Of a stretch of 64,000 nucleotides of DNA, positions 12,051 to 21,433 are shown piece after piece (position 1 is the first letter of the stretch; each line of letters opens with the position of its first letter). The stretch covers positions 2,356,001-2,420,000 of the forward strand of contig NZ_CP035632.1 of NCBI RefSeq assembly GCF_008807075.1, given 5' to 3'. Both the position numbers and the translations under genes were made by a program. The notes beneath the pieces were generated by a model, which had not been told where the DNA came from, ran no database searches, and saw only the letters and a program-made list of their open reading frames with translations. This stretch comes from Synechococcus sp. RSCCF101 (GTDB taxonomy: Bacteria > Cyanobacteriota > Cyanobacteriia > PCC-6307 > Cyanobiaceae).

Positions 12051-15039
12051 CGCATGAGGTCAAGCTACCCGCGTTGGGCCGTCCGGAGAACAGGCGTGGT
12101 GGCTCACCCTGTCTGCATCGGCATCAGGTGTGATCAGGGCGAGCCTGGTCCTGTAGAGCGAACGGACTGGATGACGGCATTGAGGAGCTGCTGGAGCACG
12201 TCAAAGGAGGGGACGGCGATGCGGAGGGAGCTGCTGTCCTCGGGGGTGTTGGTGTCGGAGTCGCCCGTGGTTTTGATGAGGCCGAGTTTTGCGGCGGCCT
12301 CGATGGCGGCGCGGCGTTCGGATTCGCTGTAGGTCTCGCTGGTTTCGGCGGGGGTGAGCACGAGCACATCGACGACGCTGTTGATGGCGGCGAGCCGTTC
12401 ATCGATGCTGCCTGTGACGGACTGGATGTCACCGCTGAGGGAGGAGCCGTCCTGGAAGGAGGTGCGTGTGCGTGCGTTGAGGGACTGCTCGAGGGGATCG
12501 GCGTTGAGGAGTGCGTCCTGGCTGCGTCGTGTGATGTCGGAGGTGAGGGTGTCTGCGTCGGTGTCTGTGGCGGCATCGAGGGCGCCGGAGAGGACGTCAC
12601 TGTCCTCGCTGTCGACCTGGAGAGCGGTGGATGTGGTGTCGGTGGTGGAGGTGAGGAGTGTGCCCGTGAGGAAGAGGTCGCTTTCCTCGAGGTTGAGATC
12701 GACCGGTGAGGGTTGCTGAGCGTCGTCGAGATCGCTGGTGAGCGGCTGGGGTGCCTCCTTGGGAGCGGCGGGATCGGTCTCCTGCTTGCGGAGGGGCTGC
12801 TGCTCGACCTGTGTGTTGACAACGACGTTGACGACGGGTGAGTCGAGGAGGATCTCGACGAGCTCGGGAGTCTCGAGCGGGTTCAGGGGATCGGGAGTGT
12901 CCGGAGTGTCCGGAGCGTCGGGCGGTGTGACGGCGGCCGGCGGAACGGGCGGGATGGGATCCGGTGCGGGTGCGGGTGATGGCGGTGTGGGAGTGCCGCC
13001 GCTGGGTGGGAGCGGTGGAGTGGGCGTGATGGGCGGTGCCGGATCGATCGGAGTGGGAGTGGGTGTTGGTGAGGGAGTCGGTGGAGTTGGGAGGGGAAGG
13101 ATGGTGACGGTGGCGTCGTTGGAGAGGGTGCCGCCGGGTCCGACGGTGAAGCTGGGTGGCGGGGCGCCGGGTCCGAGCTCGAGAGTGGTGGCGGCATCGA
13201 GGCTGAGGCTGTTGGTGCCTGGTGAGCCGATGGCGAGGGAGCCGCCGTCGATGCCGAAGACGTTGAGGGTGGAGTTGCGGAGATCGATGGAGCTTCCGTC
13301 GATGCTGATGGTGCCGCCGAGGGCCGGCGGATCCGCGATGAGGGAACTGCCGTCGATCAGGACGCTGCTTGGGAAGGGAGCGTTGAGACCGATGGCGATG
13401 GTGCCGCCGTCGGTGATGGTGCCGGAGGTGTTGAGCTGAGTGTTGGAGAGGTTGATGGAGGGAGCATCGAGAACGATGACGCCGCCGGAGGCGGCACCAC
13501 TGACATCGATGGAGGCGGTGTTGAGGTTGAGGGGTTGTGAGGGGCTCTCGAGGGCGACGACGGCGCCGGGCGAGAGGATCGAGGCGCCGCCGCTGAGTGT
13601 GAGGGGAGTGGTGGAGGCGGCGTTGGAGAGGGCGATGGTGGAGAAGCCGCTGATGGTGCCGCCCTGCTGGGAGAAGCCATCGGAGACGGCGAGTGTGCCG
13701 GTGCCGGTGAGGAGTGGTGAGCCGGTGGCGGCACCGGTGATGGAGAGGTTGCTGGCGGCGAGTCCGCCTGTGGCGAGGAGAGTGCCGCCGGTGAGGGAGA
13801 GATCACCGCTGAGGGAAGAGGAGCCGGCGACGGCGAGGCTGCCGCTGGCGATGGAGAGGGCGTTGTCTGTGGTGGAGAAGAGGCTGGCGATGGAGACGGA
13901 GAAGCCGGAGGTGGTGAGGGCGGTGGCGTTGCTGATCGAGGTGACCGCCGCGGTGCTGTTCAGGCTGGCTGCAGCGACGGGGTCAAAGAGGATGGAGGCA
14001 CCGCCTGAGAGATCGAGGGCGACCTGATCGGAGCTGGTGGGCAGGAGATCGGTGTTCCAGTTCTGGGGATTGCTCCAGAAGTTGTCGTCACCGCCACCGT
14101 CCCAGCAGATGGTGCCGTTGCTGCAGCCGGGAGCGGAGGAGAAGAGGAGGGCGAGGGTCTGGGGGGTGCTGGAGGTGTTGACCTGGGAGGAGAAGTTTGT
14201 GGGGAGGGTTTCGGTTGAGAAGCTGCCGCTGAGGCCGCCGTCGCTGGAGAGAACGGTGATCTGATCACCGTTGCTGGGGCTGTAGGCGGGTGTGAGGGAG
14301 GCGGTGAGCTGTCCGGCGAGAGTCGCCTGACCGCTGACCTCGATGCGGTCGGAGGGGCTGGGGTCATCCCCGACGCCGCCGAGGTCGAGCAGGAGCTGGC
14401 CGGTGGGGGATTGATCGAGGTTGCCGTTGATGAAGAGGAAACCGATGGGCTCGTCATCCCCTGCCGGAGCGATGGTGCCCTGGTTGAGGAGGGTGTTGCC
14501 GTTGAGGTTGATGGTGCCGTTGCCGGTGATGAAGCTGGTGTTGGTGAAGCCATCGCGCACCTCGAGGGTGGCGCTGTTGTTCAGGTTGATCAGCCCGGCC
14601 TGGGTGAGCGTGGAGCCGGAGTTGACGATGACGGAGCCGCCATCGATGGAGAAGCTGCCCTGGTTGTCGAGGGCGATATCCCCTGTCAACCCGAAGCGGA
14701 AGCTGCCATCACCTGTTTTGGTGAGGGTGCCTTGGTTGGAGAAGGAGGCCTGTGGGGAGGAGGGACTGGTGATCACCTCATCGAAGAGGGAGTCCGAACC
14801 AGCGGCGGTGTTGAGGGTGAGTTGAGCGGTGTTGGCGTTGACGAAGGACCCGCCGAGGCTGGTGCGGAGTTGGGTGCCTGCGGCGATGGAGGAGGAGCCG
14901 GAGGCATTGGTGTGGGTGAGGGTGCGTCCGGTGAGGCCGGGCGTGCCGGAGATGGTCAGCGGTCCGCTGATGTTGAGAGCACCGGTGCCGTCGATGGTGC
15001 CGCCGCTCCAGGTTGTGCTGCCGGCGAGGGTGAGATCAC
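11293..15039 (-). repeat. 3.75-kb block duplicated at 20,676-24,422
   Basis: The segment runs from the TPS domain of copy 1, through its start codon and the 83-bp spacer, into the last ~970 codons of copy 2. It matches 20,676-24,422 at a constant offset of 9,383 with no mismatch noticed. It is bounded by a difference at 11,292 and loss of similarity after 15,039. Confidence 0.92.
12051..12133 (-). promoter_or_regulatory. Spacer upstream of TpsA copy 1
   Basis: This 83-base gap separates the stop of copy 2 from the start of copy 1. It is identical to the gap 21,434-21,516 because both lie in the duplicated block. No Shine-Dalgarno sequence, terminator hairpin or clear promoter is visible, so co-transcription of the tandem genes is possible. 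Confidence 0.3.
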
Positions 15040-18000
15040 TGGCTCCTCCGAAGCTGCCCCCCAGCAGAATCAGCGCTCCATCAAGCTGCGAGGGAGGAGA
15101 GCCTTCAATGGACAGAGAGCCACTGGCGATGGAGAGGGCGTTGTCGCTGGCGCTCCTCAGGCTGGTGATGGAGACGTCTGGGTTGGGAGAGCCACTCTTC
15201 TGGGGATCGAAATCGATGAATGCACCGCCTGGAAAAGCCAACTCCACCTGATCGCTCAGCGTTGGCACGGCATCGGTGGTCCAGTTCGCAGCTGTTGCCC
15301 ATGCGGTATCAGATCCACCACCGGCATCCCAGCAAATCGTTCCCGCACAGGGAAGTGGAATCGAGTTGTCAACCACTGAGCCGGCCAGAGTGGTCAAAGT
15401 TCCGTTGTTGAGAAAGACCACTTCGCCAGCCGAGCCGATTGTTACGGTCCCACTACCGGTTTTGTTGAGCGTGCCGCGGTTGAGGAACACGCCTGGATCA
15501 CCAGCGGTGTTGTTGATGAAGGAGTTCTGGCTGAAGGAGAGTGTGGCTGCCAGGTCGAGGATGGCGCCGGTGTCGTTGATGAACTGCCCGGCGTTGTTGA
15601 TGTTGAAGGTGGTGCCGACCTCAAGTGCGGAGCGGTTGGAGGTGTTGGTATGAACCAGTGTGCGGCCATCCAGGGTGCTGATGCCCGCGATGGAGAGAGG
15701 TCCGGAGATGGTGAGGATGCCCTCTCCGCCAATAGTGGTGTTTGCGATCGAGACGTTGCTGTTGATCGTTGAGTTGGCGTCGGTGTTGAGATTTCCTCCC
15801 TGCAAGGAGAGTGTTCCGGGGCCGGTGATGACGGCATCAGCGGTGAGGGTGTGTGTGCCGCTGCTGGGAACGGCGAGGGTGGCGCCGTTGGCGATGTTGA
15901 ATGTGCCGGAGGAGATGCTGCTCGGGTTGGTGGCGAGGCGGAGGGTTCCGCTGGAGATGTTGAAGAGGCCGTCGTTGTTGAAGACGACATCGCCGACGGA
16001 GCCGATACCGACGAGTGCATTGCCGGTTTTGTTGAGCGTGCCGCGGTTGAGGAACACGCCTGGATCACCAGCGGTGTTGTTGATGAAGGAGTTCTGGCTG
16101 AAGGAGAGTGTGGCTGCCAGGTCGAGGATGGCGCCGGTGTCGTTGATGAACTGCCCGGCGTTGTTGATGTTGAAGGTGGTGCCGACCTGAAGTGCGGAGC
16201 GATTGAGTTCCGAGGTGTTGGTATGAACCAGTGTGCGGCCATCCAGGGTGCTGATGCCCGCGATGGAGAGAGGTCCGGAGATGGTGAGGATGCCCTCTCC
16301 GCCAACAGTGGTGTTTGCGATCGAGACGTTGCTGTTGATCGTTGAGTTGGCGTCGGTGTTGAGATTTCCTCCCTGCAAGGAGAGTGTTCCGGGGCCGGTG
16401 ATGACGGCATCAGCGGTGAGGGTGTGTGTGCCGCTGCTGGGAACGGCGAGGGTGGCGCCGTTGGCGATGTTGAATGTGCCGGAGGAGATGCTGCTCGGGT
16501 TGGTGGCGAGGCGGAGGGTTCCGCTGGAGATGTTGAAGAGGCCGTCGTTGTTGAAGACGACATCGCCGACGGAGCCGATCTCGACGAGTGCATTGCCGGT
16601 TCTGTTGAGCGTGCCGCGGTTGAGGAACACGCCTGGATCACCAGCGGTGTTGTTGATGAAGGAGTTCTGGCTGAAGGAGAGTGTGGCTGCCAGGTCGAGG
16701 ATGGCGCCGGTGTCGTTGATGAACTGCCCGGCGTTGTTGATGTTGAAGGTGGTGCCGACCTGAAGTGCGGAGCGGTTGGAGGTGTTGGTATGAACCAGTG
16801 TGCGGCCATCCAGGGTGCTGATGCCCGCGATGGAGAGAGGTCCGGAGATGGTGAGGATGCCCTCTCCGCCAATAGTGGTGTTTGCGATCGAGACGTTGCT
16901 GTTGATCGTTGAGTTGGCGTCGGTGTTGAGATTTCCTCCCTGCAAGGAGAGTGTTCCGGGGCCGGTGATGACGGCATCAGCGGTGAGGGTGTGTGTGCCG
17001 CTGCTGGGAACGGCGAGGGTGGCGCCGTTGGCGATGTTGAATGTGCCGGAGGAGATGCTGCTCGGGTTGGTGGCGAGGCGGAGGGTTCCGCTGGAGATGT
17101 TGAAGAGGCCGTCGTTGTTGAAGACGACATCGCCGACGGAGCCGATACCGACGAGTGCATTGCCGGTTTTGTTGAGCGTGCCGCGGTTGAGGAACACGCC
17201 TGGATCACCAGCGGTGTTGTTGATGAAGGAGTTCTGGCTGAAGGAGAGTGTGGCTGCCAGGTCGAGGATGGCGCCGGTGTCGTTGATGAACTGCCCGGCG
17301 TTGTTGATGTTGAAGGTGGTGCCGACCTGAAGTGCGGAGCGATTGAGTTCCGAGGTGTTGGTATGAACCAGTGTGCGGCCATCCAGGGTGCTGATGCCCG
17401 CGATGGAGAGAGGTCCGGAGATGGTGAGGATGCCCTCTCCGCCAACAGTGGTGTTTGCGATCGAGACGTTGCTGTTGATCGTTGAGTTGGCGTCGGTGTT
17501 GAGATTTCCTCCCTGCAAGGAGAGTGTTCCGGGGCCGGTGATGACGGCATCAGCGGTGAGGGTGTGTGTGCCGCTGCTGGGAACGGCGAGGGTGGCGCCG
17601 TTGGCGATGTTGAATGTGCCGGAGGAGATGCTGCTCGGGTTGGTGGCGAGGCGGAGGGTTCCGCTGGAGATGTTGAAGAGGCCGTCGTTGTTGAAGACGA
17701 CATCGCCGACGGAGCCGATCTCGACGAGTGCATTGCCGGTTTTGTTGAGCGTGCCGCGGTTGAGGAACACGCCTGGATCACCAGCGGTGTTGTTGATGAA
17801 GGAGTTCTGGCTGAAGGAGAGTGTGGCTGCCAGGTCGAGGATGGCGCCGGTGTCGTTGATGAACTGCCCGGCGTTGTTGATGTTGAAGGTGGTGCCGACC
17901 TCAAGTGCGGAGCGGTTGGAGGTGTTGGTATGAACCAGTGTGCGGCCATCCAGGGTGCTGATGCCCGCGATGGAGAGAGGTCCGGAGATGGTGAGGATGC

Positions 18001-21000
18001 CCTCTCCGCCAATAGTGGTGTTTGCGATCGAGACGTTGCTGTTGATCGTTGAGTTGGCGTCGGTGTTGAGATTTCCTCCCTGCAAGGAGAGTGTTCCGGG
18101 GCCGGTGATGACGGCATCAGCGGTGAGGGTGTGTGTGCCGCTGCTGGGAACGGCGAGGGTGGCGCCGTTGGCGATGTTGAATGTGCCGGAGGAGATGCTG
18201 CTCGGGTTGGTGGCGAGGCGGAGGGTTCCGCTGGAGATGTTGAAGAGGCCGTCGTTGTTGAAGACGACATCGCCGACGGAGCCGATACCGACGAGTGCAT
18301 TGCCGGTTTTGTTGAGCGTGCCGCGGTTGAGGAACACGCCTGGATCACCAGCGGTGTTGTTGATGAAGGAGTTCTGGCTGAAGGAGAGTGTGGCTGCCAG
18401 GTCGAGGATGGCGCCGGTGTCGTTGATGAACTGCCCGGCGTTGTTGATGTTGAAGGTGGTGCCGACCTGAAGTGCGGAGCGATTGAGTTCCGAGGTGTTG
18501 GTATGAATGAGTTGCGCACCATCCAGGAGGTTGCTCCCGGACATCGCCAGTTGTTCGGACGCTGTTATGCTGCCACCGCCAACAATCGTGGCGCTTTGAA
18601 GCACGAGATCGCCCGATCTCACGCTGGTTCCTGTAGCTACGCCGGCGGTTGAACCTCCCAGTACAAGGGTGCCGGGGGATCGGCTCCCGCCTTGAGTCAC
18701 GGTCGCTTCGCCACCGTTCAAATCAAGCGTTCCCGAAATCCAGCGTGTGCCTTCATTTCCACTATTATCCACGTCGGAGGTAAAAACGACATCCAGCGGC
18801 TGTCGTGTTGATTTGATGTCGGCATTGAGATCAATCCAGCCCGTGGCGATGAACTCGAGCGCGGCCGCGCTGACTGGTTCTGCCTCAATGGCTGCCGTGA
18901 TCCTGATCGTGCCGCTCCCGCTGCCTGTGTTTCCCTGACTGTCAACGATTACGGTGCCTCCCGGCTCCAGCGCACTCACGATTAGGTCAGCCCCGATCTG
19001 GCTGACGGCTCCACTGCCACTGCCGACAAATGGTGGAGGCTCCGGATCCACCCTGATGTTGGTCAGAGCAGACCCACTGACAATCTCGATGTTGTAGGGA
19101 TCAATGAGCCATGTACCTGCATTGCCGTTGGCGGCTGATGTGTCCGGTGCCTGGGTGACACTGAGGAGTCCGGCGGAGGTTTCAATGAAGCCGCCGTCAC
19201 CGGAGTCGGCACCGCCTGTGGCGGAGAGCTGCGCATCGATGGAGGCGACGTCTGAGGCATAGAGGATCAGCTCACCGCCATCGCCAGCGGTTGTGGCCTC
19301 AACGCTGATGGTGGTGTCGGCACTGGCCGTGAGGGTGGAGGCATTGCGGATGGAGGTGTCCTCACCGCGCCGTCCGCCACCGATCTGGATGTGGCCACCA
19401 CCGGTGGTGCCACTGGCATCGATGGAGCTGGCGGCCAGGGCGATGGCGCCTGCTTCCAGGAGGATCGAGCCGCCGCGGGCCTGGGGCCCTGAGCCGCTGG
19501 CGGTGAGGGTGGCGCCGGTGAGGGTGAGGGTGTCTGCGGCCTGGAGGGTGATGTCACCACCGCCGGGCAGCGGTTGGGGTGCCGCCATGGCTGCGGCGGG
19601 CGTCGGTGCTGCCGCTGCTGCTGTTGTTGTTGTGGTTGTTTCGTCTGAGCCGGCCGGCTGGGCAGCGGGCGGGGTTGCCGGGTCTGAGCTGGCTGCAGTG
19701 GCAGTGGCAGTGGCAGTGGCAGTGGCAGTGACTGGAGCGTCTGGTGCAGGTGAGGCGGTCTGCTGCTGCGAGGGTGCTGCCGGCATGGCGTCACCACCGA
19801 CCAGGGTGTCTGCAGTGAGGGGCTCTGCCGCGGCGGGATCGGGCACTGCGGGACGGGCGTCCTGCTGGCTGAGGGCCTGATCCATCTGGCTGACCAGACC
19901 GGTGCTCTGGAGCGATCGGCTCCAGCTGCCGGCGGTTGTGGTGTCGGTGCGGACGGCGCCGCTGCCGGTGCTGCTGGTGCCGGCGGTGGCGCCGGAGGCG
20001 TCGAGGCGTCCGCCGGAGATGGTGATGTCAGCGGCAGCGATGGCGATGGATCCACCCGGCGCGGAGGCGGTGGCCGGGGGCGCGGCGGAGGCCGGAGCTT
20101 CCGCGCCGCCCCTGACGGGGGCGTTGAGGGAGGCCTCGGCGGTCGGCGCCGCCTCTGTTGCCTCCGCGTCCTCTGCGGTGAGACCCGTACCGGGTGCATC
20201 GGCTGGAGGTGCGGAAGGAGCGGCATCCGATGCAGCGACCTGTGCTGAGTCCGCTCTGTCCTGAGCCTCCTGCGCCGGTGCCGGCACCTCCGCGGGCTCT
20301 GCATCAGCCGTGTCCCCACCCCCGGTCGATGTCGCCGCGGTGGGTTCCACGGCCAGCGCATCGTTCTCTGTCGCCTGTGCCGGATTGGCGACGAGAGGTT
20401 CTGCGGTGTCCGGTGCCGCCTCTCCTGCCGGTTGCCCGCCGCTGCTGCCCTCTCCACCACTGCCATCCCCTCCGATGGCGGTCAGATCGGAATCGCTGAG
20501 GTTGACGCTGCCCGTGGCGGCGATGGAGATGGAGCCGCCGGCGGTGGCGCCACTGGCGTTGATGGAGCTGGAGGTGATGACGATGTCAGCGGCATCGATC
20601 GACACCAATCCACCGCTGCCGATGTCATTGCTGACATCGAGGCTGGAGGACTCGAGCGAGACGGAGCGTCCGGCGAGGGCGATCGTTCCGCCGTCTGCGG
20701 AGAGGCTGCTGGCGTTAAGGAGGAGATGACCGCCCTGTGAATCGAGGAGGAGGGAGTGATCAACGGTGAGCAGGCCATCGTCGATGGTCAGGTCTCCGTT
20801 GGCCGAGAGGCCGATGGCGGAAAGGCTGGCGGGATCGGTGCTCAGGCCAGGTGAGCCTGGGATGGGGATGCCGCGGAGACCGGCGACCTGTGAGGCGGTG
20901 CTGCCGTAGACGTCAAAGAAACCGGAGCCGACGGCGAGTGTGGTGGCGGTGCTGAGCTGGAGTGTGGCGACGTTGGTGAAGCCGCCACCGGCGGTGAGGG

Positions 21001-21433
21001 AGATGCCGCCGGGAGAGAGCCAGAAGAGATTGCCCTTGCTGGAGAGGGCGACCATCTTGTTGATGAAGCTGCCGGCGGGATCGATGACGCCGACGATGAC
21101 GTTGGAGAAGGAATCGTTGTTGATCGAGGCACCGCTGATGGAGCCGCGTGTATCGAATTTTTCGAAACGGTGAAAGAGGTTGCTGCCGGCGCCGGTGCCA
21201 CCGGTGATGGAGCAGTGACCGGCGGTGCAGGAGCCGTTGCGGATGCCGTTGATGACGGAGCCGAGACTCTGGAGGCCGGAGGCACCCTTGATCTCACCGG
21301 CCCTGCTGGGAGGAGCTGCCGACAGGGCAGCTCCGGCGAGGGCGGCCACCAGGCCGATGGGGACAACCCTCCGGAGGGGGCGCTGCCACAGGTCCGGGCT
21401 CATGTCCAGTGCAGCCCGATCGGGGCCATGCAT
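12134..21433 (-). CDS. TpsA-type giant exoprotein, copy 2 (3,099 aa)
   Basis: Predicted two-partner-secretion exoprotein with signal peptide (about 1-44, ending PPSRA), TPS domain with [11 protein letters not shown] and LFWLSPGGI (about 45-260), acidic Ala/Pro/Thr-rich insertions (about 325-620) that differ from copies 1 and 3, and the TWLIDPYNI motif near 776. A beta-helix follows, whose centre (about 975-1990) is an array of alternating 191- and 189-codon units. Then come a variant ICWDAGG module (near 2036), a standard ICWDGGG module (near 2441), a Pro-rich linker (about 2780-2848) and the conserved C-terminal module. From about residue 2131 to the end it is identical to copy 3, and its N-terminus is identical to copy 1. 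The start codon is ATG without an obvious ribosome binding site; a later ATG (21,403) would keep the signal peptide. It was probably generated by unequal crossing-over between neighbouring genes. Confidence 0.9.
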   Translation of the reverse strand: MHGPDRAALDMSPDLWQRPLRRVVPIGLVAALAGAALSAAPPSRAGEIKGASGLQSLGSVINGIRNGSCTAGHCSITGGTGAGSNLFHRFEKFDTRGSISGASINNDSFSNVIVGVIDPAGSFINKMVALSSKGNLFWLSPGGISLTAGGGFTNVATLQLSTATTLAVGSGFFDVYGSTASQVAGLRGIPIPGSPGLSTDPASLSAIGLSANGDLTIDDGLLTVDHSLLLDSQGGHLLLNASSLSADGGTIALAGRSVSLESSSLDVSNDIGSGGLVSIDAADIVITSSSINASGATAGGSISIAATGSVNLSDSDLTAIGGDGSGGEGSSGGQPAGEAAPDTAEPLVANPAQATENDALAVEPTAATSTGGGDTADAEPAEVPAPAQEAQDRADSAQVAASDAAPSAPPADAPGTGLTAEDAEATEAAPTAEASLNAPVRGGAEAPASAAPPATASAPGGSIAIAAADITISGGRLDASGATAGTSSTGSGAVRTDTTTAGSWSRSLQSTGLVSQMDQALSQQDARPAVPDPAAAEPLTADTLVGGDAMPAAPSQQQTASPAPDAPVTATATATATATAASSDPATPPAAQPAGSDETTTTTTAAAAAPTPAAAMAAPQPLPGGGDITLQAADTLTLTGATLTASGSGPQARGGSILLEAGAIALAASSIDASGTTGGGHIQIGGGRRGEDTSIRNASTLTASADTTISVEATTAGDGGELILYASDVASIDAQLSATGGADSGDGGFIETSAGLLSVTQAPDTSAANGNAGTWLIDPYNIEIVSGSALTNIRVDPEPPPFVGSGSGAVSQIGADLIVSALEPGGTVIVDSQGNTGSGSGTIRITAAIEAEPVSAAALEFIATGWIDLNADIKSTRQPLDVVFTSDVDNSGNEGTRWISGTLDLNGGEATVTQGGSRSPGTLVLGGSTAGVATGTSVRSGDLVLQSATIVGGGSITASEQLAMSGSNLLDGAQLIHTNTSELNRSALQVGTTFNINNAGQFINDTGAILDLAATLSFSQNSFINNTAGDPGVFLNRGTLNKTGNALVGIGSVGDVVFNNDGLFNISSGTLRLATNPSSISSGTFNIANGATLAVPSSGTHTLTADAVITGPGTLSLQGGNLNTDANSTINSNVSIANTTIGGEGILTISGPLSIAGISTLDGRTLVHTNTSNRSALEVGTTFNINNAGQFINDTGAILDLAATLSFSQNSFINNTAGDPGVFLNRGTLNKTGNALVEIGSVGDVVFNNDGLFNISSGTLRLATNPSSISSGTFNIANGATLAVPSSGTHTLTADAVITGPGTLSLQGGNLNTDANSTINSNVSIANTTVGGEGILTISGPLSIAGISTLDGRTLVHTNTSELNRSALQVGTTFNINNAGQFINDTGAILDLAATLSFSQNSFINNTAGDPGVFLNRGTLNKTGNALVGIGSVGDVVFNNDGLFNISSGTLRLATNPSSISSGTFNIANGATLAVPSSGTHTLTADAVITGPGTLSLQGGNLNTDANSTINSNVSIANTTIGGEGILTISGPLSIAGISTLDGRTLVHTNTSNRSALQVGTTFNINNAGQFINDTGAILDLAATLSFSQNSFINNTAGDPGVFLNRGTLNRTGNALVEIGSVGDVVFNNDGLFNISSGTLRLATNPSSISSGTFNIANGATLAVPSSGTHTLTADAVITGPGTLSLQGGNLNTDANSTINSNVSIANTTVGGEGILTISGPLSIAGISTLDGRTLVHTNTSELNRSALQVGTTFNINNAGQFINDTGAILDLAATLSFSQNSFINNTAGDPGVFLNRGTLNKTGNALVGIGSVGDVVFNNDGLFNISSGTLRLATNPSSISSGTFNIANGATLAVPSSGTHTLTADAVITGPGTLSLQGGNLNTDANSTINSNVSIANTTIGGEGILTISGPLSIAGISTLDGRTLVHTNTSNRSALEVGTTFNINNAGQFINDTGAILDLAATLSFSQNSFINNTAGDPGVFLNRGTLNKTGSGTVTIGSAGEVVFLNNGTLTTLAGSVVDNSIPLPCAGTICWDAGGGSDTAWATAANWTTDAVPTLSDQVELAFPGGAFIDFDPQKSGSPNPDVSITSLRSASDNALSIASGSLSIEGSPPSQLDGALILLGGSFGGASDLTLAGSTTWSGGTIDGTGALNISGPLTISGTPGLTGRTLTHTNASGSSSIAAGTQLRTSLGGSFVNANTAQLTLNTAAGSDSLFDEVITSPSSPQASFSNQGTLTKTGDGSFRFGLTGDIALDNQGSFSIDGGSVIVNSGSTLTQAGLINLNNSATLEVRDGFTNTSFITGNGTINLNGNTLLNQGTIAPAGDDEPIGFLFINGNLDQSPTGQLLLDLGGVGDDPSPSDRIEVSGQATLAGQLTASLTPAYSPSNGDQITVLSSDGGLSGSFSTETLPTNFSSQVNTSSTPQTLALLFSSAPGCSNGTICWDGGGDDNFWSNPQNWNTDLLPTSSDQVALDLSGGASILFDPVAAASLNSTAAVTSISNATALTTSGFSVSIASLFSTTDNALSIASGSLAVAGSSSLSGDLSLTGGTLLATGGLAASNLSITGAATGSPLLTGTGTLAVSDGFSQQGGTISGFSTIALSNAASTTPLTLSGGASILSPGAVVALESPSQPLNLNTASIDVSGAASGGVIVLDAPSINLSNTQLNTSGTITDGGTIAIGLNAPFPSSVLIDGSSLIADPPALGGTISIDGSSIDLRNSTLNVFGIDGGSLAIGSPGTNSLSLDAATTLELGPGAPPPSFTVGPGGTLSNDATVTILPLPTPPTPSPTPTPTPIDPAPPITPTPPLPPSGGTPTPPSPAPAPDPIPPVPPAAVTPPDAPDTPDTPDPLNPLETPELVEILLDSPVVNVVVNTQVEQQPLRKQETDPAAPKEAPQPLTSDLDDAQQPSPVDLNLEESDLFLTGTLLTSTTDTTSTALQVDSEDSDVLSGALDAATDTDADTLTSDITRRSQDALLNADPLEQSLNARTRTSFQDGSSLSGDIQSVTGSIDERLAAINSVVDVLVLTPAETSETYSESERRAAIEAAAKLGLIKTTGDSDTNTPEDSSSLRIAVPSFDVLQQLLNAVIQSVRSTGPGSP
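15456..18507 (-). repeat. Alternating 573/567-bp higher-order tandem array, about 5.4 units
   Basis: Units start at spacings 573, 567, 573, 567 bases (for example the segment beginning GTGCGGCCATCCAGGG at 15,660, 16,233, 16,800, 17,373 and 17,940). Long units encode NTSELNRSAL, VGIGSV and TTIGGEG; short units encode NTSNRSAL, VEIGSV and TTVGGEG. The true repeat is therefore a 1,140-bp dimer. Units of the same type are almost identical. Confidence 0.92.

Noticed and set aside
15456-18507. Tandem array considered as CRISPR
   Set aside because: Units are about 570 bp, in frame, coding and without spacers.
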